Assembly: GCA_037044905.1 (NCBI GenBank)
Contig: JBAOKB010000095.1
Coordinates: 30,668 to 94,667, forward strand
DNA: 64,000 bases
Direction of reading: 5' to 3'
Source: Hortaea werneckii
Taxonomy: Eukaryota; Ascomycota; Dothideomycetes; Mycosphaerellales; Teratosphaeriaceae
In this document: one piece after another, positions 56,004 through 64,000 of the stretch
Layout: each line of letters starts with the position of its first letter
How positions within the stretch are numbered: position 1 is the stretch's first letter
Position numbers and translations under genes: made by a program
Notes under the pieces: generated by a model
Told to the model about the DNA's origin: nothing
The model's database searches: none
The model's input: only the letters and a program-made list of their open reading frames with translations

Positions 56004-56441
56004 AGCCGAGCCGCAACTTTGCGTCCTCTAGAATGATTCCGCGCTGGATTTGGTGAGGAAACAGCCGAACATGACTCTGGTCGTTGTCTGGGCTCCACTT
56101 CATTCACACTCTCTCAGAAGCCGCTTCGAGAGAGTGCATGCATAACAGAAACACGTATTCGAGCGCACAGGATGCGAGCTTCGACGTGTGCTCAGGGGAA
56201 GCGGAAGAGGTCGCTTGGTGGTAATTAATTACTCCTCCCAATACCGCGGCGACGAAATACTTAAAGTTGGCCAATGGCCCGGTAAAGATGCAACCGGTGG
56301 GATCTAGCCTCGCAGCTAACCCCAGCTTGTGACATTGGCTTGTGCGGCGACAGCCGCTACCTTCTGAGCTTTTCCAGACTCACTACAGTACATACTCCAT
56401 GTCGCGACAAGTCTTCTTCTTCTCTCCATGGGCAGCAGCCG
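56004..56441. promoter_or_regulatory. Divergent promoter, acyltransferase / type II membrane protein
   Basis: 438 bp between the two starts. Contains an AT-rich GGTAATTAATTACTCC palindrome-like element near 56220-56235 (TAATTAATTA). It may act on both genes. Confidence 0.45.
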
Positions 56442-57833
56442 ATGATGTTCAAGGCGGTTCATGGCAGTCTTGCTGATCCGCGAAGACTTGTCATAGCAGT
56501 CACAGCAGTCTTCGTCGTTGTCGTCGCGCTTTCGCTCCTCCTCCGCTTTCAGGGTTCCCCTCTGAAGGTGGCGGCCGGCGCCGTTGATCAGCAGCTTTCG
56601 TCAGCATCCACTACTTCCAATAACGACACCGAGGATTGGTGGTCGGGCTTCGAACTTTCGCCAAAGCTGGTCGATACATTGAATCAGAAGTCTAGCGAAG
56701 AGCACATTGAGCTCGTCTCCCGCATCTCACCAGCAGGCGATGGAACCTGGTTTAGCATAGACTTCCACGACCATGTCGGCTACAACCCGAACATCATTCC
56801 GCATCCGTCCAAGAAGGATACTTACATCGTAGTCGCTCTGCGAGACAAGAGCGACGATGCGACCCAGGTCTGGAGATCGGAGCTGTACTGCGAAGCGAAG
56901 TTCGAGAACGGCACGCTGGTGTGTGTCAAGTCGCCACTGATCCTGCCCATTGGCTCGACAGTGAGCGACTTGTGTCAAGATGATCTGGATTTCTTCCAAC
57001 CGATGCTGGGTCCTCACGATGCACGTGTCTTCTATGGACCAAATGCGCCATACATTATCTACGGTTCGCAGGGAAAGCAAAGCTGTCTAGGCCAGTGGCT
57101 GCACGATTTGCGCCGACTGGTCGATTGGGATGGCAAAGACTTGCTCACAGACACCTCGCAGCCGTTCTTCTGGCCAACAAGTCTGACGCGACCTCCGCCT
57201 GTCGACCGGAGGATCGAGAAGAATTGGTTCGTCTTCTGGGACGACCAGGGTGAGATGTATCTCCACTACGATGTCACGCCTCGCTCTTTTGCAAAGTTGA
57301 GCAGTACTGGTGACGTGGGTAAAGATCTCGCCCCTCTTGCTGCAGAACACGACAAGGCGTGCATGGATAAATACATGCCGAAGCTCAAGTCGCCGCTGGA
57401 ATGGGTTCACCAAGGAACAAATTCCCTTTCTGTCACGCTTTGCGACGGTTCATCCCCCGACTGCGAAGGGGCCAGCACCTACCTCTTCACCATAATTCAG
57501 CTGAAAACTTTCTACCTATTTCACGGCATCTACGAGCCGTACGTCATGCTTTTCAATCCAACCTCGCCTTTCGAGCTACACGGTCTGTCTTCCAAGCCGC
57601 TGTGGTATTCGGGTCGATGGAAAAGCAACGCGACCTGGACGATGGATTCAGATCCTATGCAGGAGCAGGGAGATCAGCTCTTCACCACTTCCATGAGCTG
57701 GAAGAGCAAGGGGAGGAAGTATCATGGCTACTTGGACGATGAGCTGTTTATCGCGATGGGTCGTGGAGATTCGGCGTCCAGAGGCTTGGTAGTATTAGCA
57801 AAGGATCTACTGCAAGATCTCGCAATCTGTTGA
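56442..57833 (+). CDS. Type II membrane protein of unknown function
   Basis: I do not recognise the family with certainty. Single exon, 463 aa from the first true ATG; a second ATG follows at once and has the better context (A at -3). The upstream open frame starts only at TTG. A short cytosolic head (about 15 aa) precedes one hydrophobic segment (LVIAVTAVFVVVVALSLLL, about 16-36), so the rest should face the Golgi or ER lumen. That part has several Cys (LYCEAKFENGTLVC, SDLCQDD, KACMDK, TLCDGSSPDC), N-x-S/T sites and repeated beta-like blocks (GYNPNIIPHP, GPHDARVFYG, NWFVFWDDQG, LWYSGRW). These suggest a beta-propeller glycan-active enzyme, but that is a guess. Divergent from an acyltransferase gene. 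Confidence 0.8.
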   Translation: MMFKAVHGSLADPRRLVIAVTAVFVVVVALSLLLRFQGSPLKVAAGAVDQQLSSASTTSNNDTEDWWSGFELSPKLVDTLNQKSSEEHIELVSRISPAGDGTWFSIDFHDHVGYNPNIIPHPSKKDTYIVVALRDKSDDATQVWRSELYCEAKFENGTLVCVKSPLILPIGSTVSDLCQDDLDFFQPMLGPHDARVFYGPNAPYIIYGSQGKQSCLGQWLHDLRRLVDWDGKDLLTDTSQPFFWPTSLTRPPPVDRRIEKNWFVFWDDQGEMYLHYDVTPRSFAKLSSTGDVGKDLAPLAAEHDKACMDKYMPKLKSPLEWVHQGTNSLSVTLCDGSSPDCEGASTYLFTIIQLKTFYLFHGIYEPYVMLFNPTSPFELHGLSSKPLWYSGRWKSNATWTMDSDPMQEQGDQLFTTSMSWKSKGRKYHGYLDDELFIAMGRGDSASRGLVVLAKDLLQDLAIC

Positions 57834-58740
57834 TGGACTGGAGAGCGCTTCTCATACATCTTAACACAAATCAGAGCGGACCTCGCCGAGTCGCGCCACT
57901 TCGGTCGGACTCCTTGCACTCGACTCAGTTGCGAAAGCGCTTTTGGTCTCCCTTATTCTTTGAGTGGCCAAGCGCTCATAGAACCACGGTTGGCATCGTC
58001 GTTGGCACAGCAAGAATTGCAGGAACAGCTGTAATGTCGTTGTCATAACAAGACATTGATGCTGTCGATCGCAGCCTTGGGACGAGAATACTTCGGGGTC
58101 CAAGTCGCGACCAAGAGACCACACGTATCAACAACGGATGCGAATCTGCAACGAGCCATGGATGAACAAGTGCCGTTGCTTAGCATATACTGGGTATCTG
58201 CCCCCCAGACGCGGGGATGGCCGCGAAGGAATCCTTGGCTGCATGCCACGAGACGAGTCAGTCCCGCTCTCCAAGACATTGCTTCTCGTCGCGTACTTAT
58301 TCCGCCTACTTGGCTCCTTGTAAGCCCTTCGACTTGCCTGCCGCTTCTCTTGGAAAATAGCTTCTTGGAGTGTCGAGACATCTTGCGGTATAACGAAATG
58401 GGACTTCCGGGTCTTGGCAGCGCTGTCCCATCTCTAGTCGCCACCGGTCATAGCTACGACACCCTTGATCTACCCTGATATATTCGGTCAAGTTCCGGAG
58501 AGAAGGTGGGTCAGTTGGTATATTGGATAGCATGTATGTGCGGAGGTGGAGATGCGGGGTGTGGAGAAGAGATCTTGGGGAAGGAGATACTGTATCAACC
58601 GGTTAGTATCGTGGTGAGGCGAGCCGCGGTCACGATAGAAGATAGACGGGAAGAGGTAGTATAAAGGGCCGCTCCTCCAGGCGTTGTCTCTGTAGTTCAT
58701 TCCCAATTCCTTGACATCGTTGAAGACTGTAACGCACGTG
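57834..58740. other. Intergenic, no supported gene
   Basis: 907 bp between two + strand genes. A 139-codon frame (58059-58478) has no family features and I do not call it. The right end must hold the MFS promoter. Confidence 0.5.
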
Positions 58741-60577
58741 ATGGCCGATGATCAGAAACGTACCCCCCGGCCAAGTGCCGAGGGCGGCGAGCCCGGCCAC
58801 CATGTCGAGATGATGGTGCGCACGCCGACCCAAAAGGCCCTTGGGCAAATCGAAGACGAAGAGCTCAAAGACCACGAGCATCTCCCGGCCCCGGATCAAG
58901 TCATCGAGGACCTGGGTATCCCGAACTGGCGAGAGCTTGAGAAGAAGGTTGTCAGACGTCTTGACATGACTCTGATGCCTTGCCCCTGGGTACTGTATTT
59001 CTTCAATTACCTTGACCGAGCATCGATTGCGTAAGTTCCCTTCATATCGCAATTTAGCACTCGATGGGGGAGAAACGGTTGCTGACACGTCCTCTAGTCA
59101 AGCCCGTATCAGTACCTTGGATCAGGACCTCGGTCTTGAAGACTACCAGTACAGCACGGCGGTAACGATCCTCAGTGTTGGGTAAGCTCAAGCAGTCTTT
59201 TCGAAAAAGAGATGCTTCTGAATGCTGACTTTCCCAAAGTTACATTATCGGTCAGATCCCATCCAACATGATCATTGGCAAGGTCCGCCCCAGCGTGTAT
59301 CTTTGCTGCATGGCCATGGTATGGTCTGGCGTCTCAGCCGCGACGTGTGGCGCAAACAATTACAGAGATCTCGTACTCCTCCGCTTCTTCTTGGGACTTG
59401 TGGAAGCTCCATTGTTCCCGGGTGTAAGTCTGATTCTATTGCCTTCGATGGATTCGCAAGGAGCGTTGCTGATGTTGACCTAGGCTATCTATCTTCTCGG
59501 ATGCTGGCACACTGTAAGTGATTCGACTTCTGATGCTCTAGATGGGGTTGCTAATAAGCTTTTAGAGGAAAGAAGTTGCTCTCCGGGTAGCCATTCTATA
59601 CACCGGTCAGACAATCGCGTATTGCTGCGCTGGACTCATCGCGGCAGCTGTCTTCGGCACACTTACAGGCAAAGCTGGCCTTGCTGGCTGGCAGTGGCTT
59701 TTCATCGTACTTGCGACAGCTGGCGCGGGTACGGCGCTCGTTTGCGCATTTTTTCTGCCTGACTACCCGCACTCAAAGTCTGGAAGTGCGAGCTGGAGCA
59801 TGACCGAGGACATGCGAAGAGTCGCTGCCGCTCGCATCATTGCAGACCGTGTCTCGACTTCTGAAGCTAAGGCCGGTGTCTTTCAAGGCTTGAAGATGGC
59901 GTTGAAGGATCTTAAGCTGTGGGCACTTGTGGGTGTCAACATTGGGCTTTCTGCCGCTTACGGCTTCAGTAACTTTTTCCCCTCCAGTGAGTCTCTTACA
60001 TGCCTTTGTATTGGGCCACCTAAAGCTAACAGCGACCCTAGTCGTCGAAGGTTTTGGATATAGCAGAGTGGTCACCCTACTGCTCACGGCACCTCCGTAC
60101 ATCTTTGCTGCGATCGGATCCTTGATCAATTCCTGGCATTCAGACAAGGTTGGCGAACGTGGCTATCACTTTTCCGGACCCGTGGCAGTCGGCTGCATTG
60201 GATACATCATCTGCCTCATTACCCAGAACGGCGATGCCCGGTACGCCGCCTCCTACATCTTTGTTGGAGGCATGTACATTTCAAACTCGCTGGTTATGAG
60301 TTGGGTGACCGGCGTAATGGGAAGAACACCGGAGACTCGAGCCGTATCCGTGGCCATCATCAACGTACTTGGCCAAATAGGTAACATAATCGCACCATAC
60401 TTCTTCGTGGAGTCCGACCGGCCGCGGTACCAGCTCGCCTTTATCATGATGATGGTCTTTGCACTCCTGTGTGTGAGCTGTGCGATGATTTTGAAGATTG
60501 GATTGGTTCGGGCAAACAAGAGGCTTTGGCGGGAGGCTGTAGCTGAAGAAAAGGCCTATCAGCCTTATTTGACCTAA
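58741..60577 (+). CDS. MFS transporter, anion:cation symporter (Dal5-like) family
   Basis: Twelve-helix plasma-membrane carrier of the fungal ACS group, whose members take up allantoate, vitamins or small organic acids. Exons 58741-59030, 59098-59181, 59240-59423, 59484-59513 (30 nt), 59566-59986, 60042-60577; 514 aa. The N-terminal 85 residues are charged. Landmarks: MPCPWVLYFFNYLDRASIAQARI at helix 1 (Asp-Arg typical of the group), GYIIGQIPSNMIIGKVRPS, LLRFFLGLVEAPLFPGAIYLLGCWHTRKEVALR (the usual motif around helices 4-5), and FFLPDYP ending the first half. The family's LxDYP and helix 7-12 pattern continue to AYQPYLT. The ATG at 58741 replaces an upstream TTG. The substrate cannot be predicted. 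Confidence 0.9.
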
Positions 60578-60872
60578 GAGGGGAGTGACAAGTGGGTAGA
60601 GAGCTGTAGTCTTGAGGATACAAAGATTGTAGAAAGGATAAGGAAGGTTTTGGACAGTTTTCCGGTATGCGATAGAAACGAATTTCTTCGCGTAGTGGAT
60701 ATGCTTCAATGCAATGTCTATGCAATTAGATCGGATTTGCTAGAAGCCGCATTGAGTCTTACACTGATAGAGCAGCAAGTTAATCATGTTTACCATGCAA
60801 GCTCGTAATCTTGGGCGGCACCATACTTGCTTGCACAAAGCTTTATAGGCGCGTGAGCAAGTCTCGTTCCAG

Positions 60873-61715
60873 CTAGTCGATGTCGTGGTCATCACCGTGG
60901 AAGAACCGCAGGATAGCTGCTGCAAGGACCTCTCCGTCGTGTTCGAGATGGGACGTCTGCTCTGCGTACTGTACTTCATCTCTGTTTTTCTCAGTAATGG
61001 CACCAGCTTCGATCCGCAGCTGGAGCTGTCTATGGACCATAGGTCCGTCGATTTCCAGGTGTCCTTGCGAGGTAAACAATCTGTCTCGAATGTAGAGGCC
61101 TTGGATCTTAGTATGCTCAGAGCTAGCCCAGTTGTGAACCTTGGCTCCAGGAGGGAGGAGGTCTGTCGAGTCTGAGGATGGCATCGTTGTGACCTGATCC
61201 TGATGCATCTGATGCAGTGCAAGCTTCGTATCGTCCGTCAGGAAGAGCTTCTGGCCAACTTTTGTCAGGTCCATGTTCACATGCGCAAGTTCCCACTTTC
61301 TTCCGGGCGTTGGCTCAACTTTCGCGCCAAGAACACGTCCCAGCAACTGATGGCCGAAGCAGATGCCACTGAACTTCATGCCAGGCCGTGTTCGCCAGAG
61401 ATCGGTAATGAGAGACCGCAGGTCCTGTATCCACGGATCATTGCCGTGCGCATCGTACAAAGAGCCGGTAATGAGTACAGCGCGGACATCACCAGGAATG
61501 TCCTCGAACTTGGGTACATGGCCATGTTTTCCTTTCGCCGGGTCGTCGACCACATAATGCATGTCCACATCAATTCCGAGAGGTGGATCGTGGTTCTGCC
61601 CAGCGGTCTTGAAAACATGACTAAACACCTGACCGAAGCTGCCCCTTTCCTGGAGGGTGTGAGGATGGGGAGAGTCTGTCTCGAGGACGAGCATCTTCAC
61701 TGTTTCTGTGCTCAT
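60873..61715 (-). CDS. Class I glutamine amidotransferase-like protein
   Basis: GATase1-fold protein; relatives split the amide from glutamine or act as gamma-glutamyl peptidases. Single exon, 280 aa from MSTETVKMLVLETD (A at -3). The nucleophile elbow is GICFGHQLLGR (Cys119), and the partner His lies in FTSQGHLEID with Glu two residues on, so the triad is complete. EHGSFGE-like ERGSFGQVF and VLITGSLYDAHGNDPWI are typical of the stand-alone fungal/plant subgroup. The frame is open to an ATG at 61850, adding 45 Arg-rich residues that could be a mitochondrial presequence; I prefer the shorter form but cannot exclude it. Convergent with the MFS gene and divergent from GH18-UBA. No synthase domain is attached. 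Confidence 0.85.
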   Translation of the reverse strand: MSTETVKMLVLETDSPHPHTLQERGSFGQVFSHVFKTAGQNHDPPLGIDVDMHYVVDDPAKGKHGHVPKFEDIPGDVRAVLITGSLYDAHGNDPWIQDLRSLITDLWRTRPGMKFSGICFGHQLLGRVLGAKVEPTPGRKWELAHVNMDLTKVGQKLFLTDDTKLALHQMHQDQVTTMPSSDSTDLLPPGAKVHNWASSEHTKIQGLYIRDRLFTSQGHLEIDGPMVHRQLQLRIEAGAITEKNRDEVQYAEQTSHLEHDGEVLAAAILRFFHGDDHDID

Positions 61716-62306
61716 TTTGGCAGGTTTCCAGTAAGAACGTTGCTGGTCTGGAGGCAGCCGTGTGTGAACAAGTGTGCACCTGGTGCCAAGTAAGGGTGAT
61801 TTCCAATGTTTTGCTGAGACTGTACAGAGTTCTCTAAGCCGCGTTAGCATAGCATTGAAGCTCAAGAAAGACGGGAACGGCTTGGTCAGAGTCTAAGGGT
61901 TGTCGTAACCTTGATCACTGAGTCGGAAGTGTCTACAAATGCCATTATTATGACGTCGCCACCTTTGGCAGGATGCGGTAGAAACAAGAGCGCTCTGGTC
62001 ACGCAGTTTGACTAATGCCAAGCTCCGAATGAGGCATTGTCTAGGACAGCTAAAGGACTACTTTACATTCTTTAGTGTTTTAAGCGGCCTTGAAGAAGAA
62101 CGATATCCTTGAATGTATACAGGCTCTCCACGTTAATGGAAGTGCTTCTGTTGGAGACCGAGCAGGCCGATCATGGATGTCTTTTTGGCTGAACTCGCCA
62201 AGATGAAATATAACAGATATGCCGAGGTATCGCCTCGAGTTGCTTGCTTTGAACAGCGACTTTACATGACAGAAGTAGTACAGTAAATTGACTGCAACTT
62301 TCCAAC
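61716..62306. promoter_or_regulatory. Divergent intergenic, GATase-like / GH18-UBA
   Basis: 591 bp between the starts (457 bp if the longer GATase form is used). No recognised promoter motif. Confidence 0.45.
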
Positions 62307-63407
62307 ATGAATGCGCCACCAATACCAGCAAGGCCGAGTGCACCAACTAGCCGCCGGGTGGTGCTTTACCATCAAACGCACCATGGACCAAATAACGGTC
62401 CTCCCGTCTCGCTTCTGCCTCTGATTACTCAAAACACGGGAGTCACACATGTCATAGTGGCCGCGATACATCTGAACGAAGGCCCCGGAAACATCACGCT
62501 AAACGACCATCATCCGGATCACGAAAGGTTCGCAACTTTATGGGGTGAAGTGGCGTGGCTCCAGGCCAGCGGCGTGAAAGTACTGGGCATGCTGGGCGGA
62601 GCCGCCCAGGGTAGCTTTGCAAGGCTGGATGGGGAAGACACAGCTCGTTTTGAAGCGTACTACGCACCATTGAGGGACATGCTGCGCAAGCATAGATTCG
62701 ACGGCATAGATCTCGATATCGAGGAGCCTACGACCATCCCCGGAATCGTTCGTCTTATTGATCGCCTACGGGCAGATTTCGGGCCTGCTTTCCTCATTAC
62801 GCTTGTGCCAGTGGCAACTGGTCTGCTCGTAAATACGCCACATCTCTCTGGCCCAGCGTTCAATTACCATGTGCTAGAGGCGATGAGGGGACACGAAATT
62901 GCCTGGTACAACGCCCAGTTCTACAATGGCTGGGGCGACTGCAGTAATCCTTTCTGGTATGAGACGATTATTCGCATTGGATGGAAGCCAGAGAAAGTCG
63001 TCATCGGCCTGCTCACAAACCCTGCCAACGGAGGCTCGGGTTATATTCAACAGCAGCACGTCGAAGCAGTGCTACACAGCTTGCGCCAGAAACATCCAGA
63101 CTTGGGGGGTGTGATGGGCTGGGAATATTTCAATGCACTGCCTGGTGAGCAAGCGAGACCATGGGAATGGGCAGCAAGAATGTCTCGATGTCTGAACGCT
63201 CCGCTACAATCTGCTCCTTCACCAGCTCAACAAACGCCAGTCCGACCTTTCGGGCAAGAAGCTCTTTCTGCGCCTCCGCATCCGTACCCAGCAGAAAGCG
63301 TCAAAACGCTCCAAGATCTTGGATTCAGTCAGCAGCAAGCCATCGCTGCTTTGAACTCCACCAGCGGGAATGTAGAGTATGCTGCTGGACTCTTATTCCA
63401 AGACTAA
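62307..63407 (+). CDS. Intracellular GH18 glycosidase-like protein with C-terminal UBA domain
   Basis: Single exon, 366 aa, no signal peptide. A GH18 (chitinase/ENGase-type) barrel: RVVLYHQTHHGPN near residue 17, KVLGMLGGAAQG near 92, and catalytic DGIDLDIE (132-139), where Glu139 is the acid. IAWYNAQFYNGWGD (about 200) and GGVMGWEYFNA near the end of the barrel match the family's last strands. A Pro/Gln linker leads to a UBA domain at about 328-366 (VKTLQDLGFSQQQAIAALNSTSGNVEYAAGLLF), which should bind ubiquitin. Absence of a signal peptide and the UBA point to the cytosol, where the substrate could be N-glycans or chitin oligomers; that is inference. The ATG at 62307 is preceded by CCAAC. 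Confidence 0.88.
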   Translation: MNAPPIPARPSAPTSRRVVLYHQTHHGPNNGPPVSLLPLITQNTGVTHVIVAAIHLNEGPGNITLNDHHPDHERFATLWGEVAWLQASGVKVLGMLGGAAQGSFARLDGEDTARFEAYYAPLRDMLRKHRFDGIDLDIEEPTTIPGIVRLIDRLRADFGPAFLITLVPVATGLLVNTPHLSGPAFNYHVLEAMRGHEIAWYNAQFYNGWGDCSNPFWYETIIRIGWKPEKVVIGLLTNPANGGSGYIQQQHVEAVLHSLRQKHPDLGGVMGWEYFNALPGEQARPWEWAARMSRCLNAPLQSAPSPAQQTPVRPFGQEALSAPPHPYPAESVKTLQDLGFSQQQAIAALNSTSGNVEYAAGLLFQD

Positions 63408-63445
63408 GCTCCCTTATACAACATACCAGTCAACTTTTAGCCCTT

Positions 63446-63999
63446 CTACCGACTAGACCTTTTCAGCCTTGTGCCAGTGCCCAAAGTGCGCTTTGGTAGA
63501 AGTGTTGACAATCTGTTGCTCACACGTCGGCTGAGTGACTTTGGGTACGGCTCACAGCCAATCTTGCTTGTGCGCAATTGTAAAGCATCAGTATGCCTTG
63601 GAATGAATCGCTGCCTACAAACGACCGTCAGGAAGTTTTTTAAATTACCGCATTTCTCCAGATGATGACTCACCCTTGAGGCAATGCCCAGTACCATCTC
63701 CCATCTATCTTGGTCAACTCATCTTCTGTCTTGAATCTCTTCTTCGCCAACAGAGCCTCTGCAAGCGATGCGAGCTCGTCGTCGTCGGCCATGAAAAGCT
63801 CCTCAGTCACGTTGATTTTCTCTCTCCATTTGCTCAAAGCATCTGCGGTGAGCTCTGGGTCGTCTTTGCTGGCTCCTAGCTGCGCTTGCATCTCGAACAC
63901 CCGCTGCTGGAGTTTCTTCACGCACGTTAGACTCGCTGCGTAAGTAGTATTGCGCTCACAGTATGTCCGCTGAGGTAGTGAGAGGTAATGTGTGTGCAT
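63446..63999 (-). CDS. Unrecognised coiled-coil protein, 3' part (gene runs off right edge)
   Basis: Only the end of the gene is present. The visible exon (63674-63999 and beyond) reads, on the minus strand, a Gln/Lys-rich helical stretch (KKLQQRVFEMQAQLGAS) then DALSKWREKINVTEELFMADDDELASLAEALLAKKRF and GRWYWALPQ. A GTGAGT donor at 63673, a CCTGAC branch site and a TTGTAG acceptor at 63615 suggest a 59-nt intron and a last exon at 63446-63614 with a basic tail. If not spliced, a TGA ends the frame at 63670. An intron may also interrupt the part near 63940. I know no family for it. It ends 38 bp from the convergent GH18-UBA gene. Confidence 0.55.
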
Positions 64000-64000
64000 C

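Noticed and set aside
56340..56441. N-terminal extension of the type II membrane protein
   Set aside because: It begins at TTG; the first ATG is at 56442 and gives a normal short cytosolic tail.
58059..58478. 139-codon + strand frame between the type II membrane protein and MFS genes
   Set aside because: No family features and no supporting signals; isolated random-length frame.
54360..63407. A secondary-metabolite gene cluster on the right side
   Set aside because: No polyketide synthase, peptide synthetase, terpene cyclase or pathway regulator is present; the enzymes and transporter look unrelated.

Overview
The window looks like nuclear DNA of a filamentous ascomycete (Pezizomycotina, probably Dothideomycetes; the class is a guess). 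The grounds are short GT-AG introns of about 47-100 nt, many genes with several introns, fungal protein families, and long homopolymer or triplet tracts between and inside genes. About two dozen protein genes lie on both strands. I found no rRNA, tRNA, CRISPR array or recognisable transposon.

Region by region. 1-1666: 3' end of a Kap123-type importin. 1971-3915: secreted type B carboxylesterase. 4267-5553: Ind1/NUBPL Fe-S factor, divergent from a Rap1 telomere protein (5895-9494). 9787-10926: Gfd2-type RNase H-like protein. 11742-14063: ESCRT-0 subunit Hse1. 15310-16206: cytochrome b5. 17715-20482: Ste20 PAK kinase. 21963-27957: large NFX1/ZNFX1-type helicase. 28600-29650: non-coding stretch with a four-copy ~160-bp tandem repeat and a cluster of stem-loops. 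29845-30926: actin-capping alpha subunit, divergent from a secreted histidine acid phosphatase (31429-33172). 33520-35493: conserved zinc-finger protein of unknown role. 36037-37122: GPR1/FUN34 acetate-transporter family. 37774-38643: GH12 endoglucanase. 40454-41305: divergent kinase-like protein. 41645-44046: ribosome-biogenesis protein Enp2, divergent from Mediator subunit Med13 (44522-48712). 49918-51534: secreted heme-thiolate peroxidase. 52338-53591: aquaglyceroporin. 54360-56003: acyltransferase-3 protein, divergent from a type II membrane protein of unknown function (56442-57833). 58741-60577: MFS transporter. 60873-61715: glutamine-amidotransferase-like protein, divergent from a GH18-UBA protein (62307-63407). 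63446-63999: incomplete coiled-coil protein.

Most of the left two thirds is housekeeping: nuclear transport, telomeres, endosomal sorting, actin, ribosome assembly, transcription. The right third is richer in secreted enzymes and transporters (GH12, peroxidase, phosphatase, MFS, aquaglyceroporin), which suits a saprotroph or plant-associated lifestyle. Neighbours do not form one pathway. Many are divergent pairs sharing a 340-600 bp promoter region.

Exon coordinates were worked out by hand from splice signals, frame continuity and recalled family motifs; none was checked against transcripts or databases. The observations most worth following are the hairpin cluster at 29385-29546 with its neighbouring repeats, the divergent acyltransferase/membrane-protein pair at 54.4-57.8 kb, and the GH18-UBA fusion.
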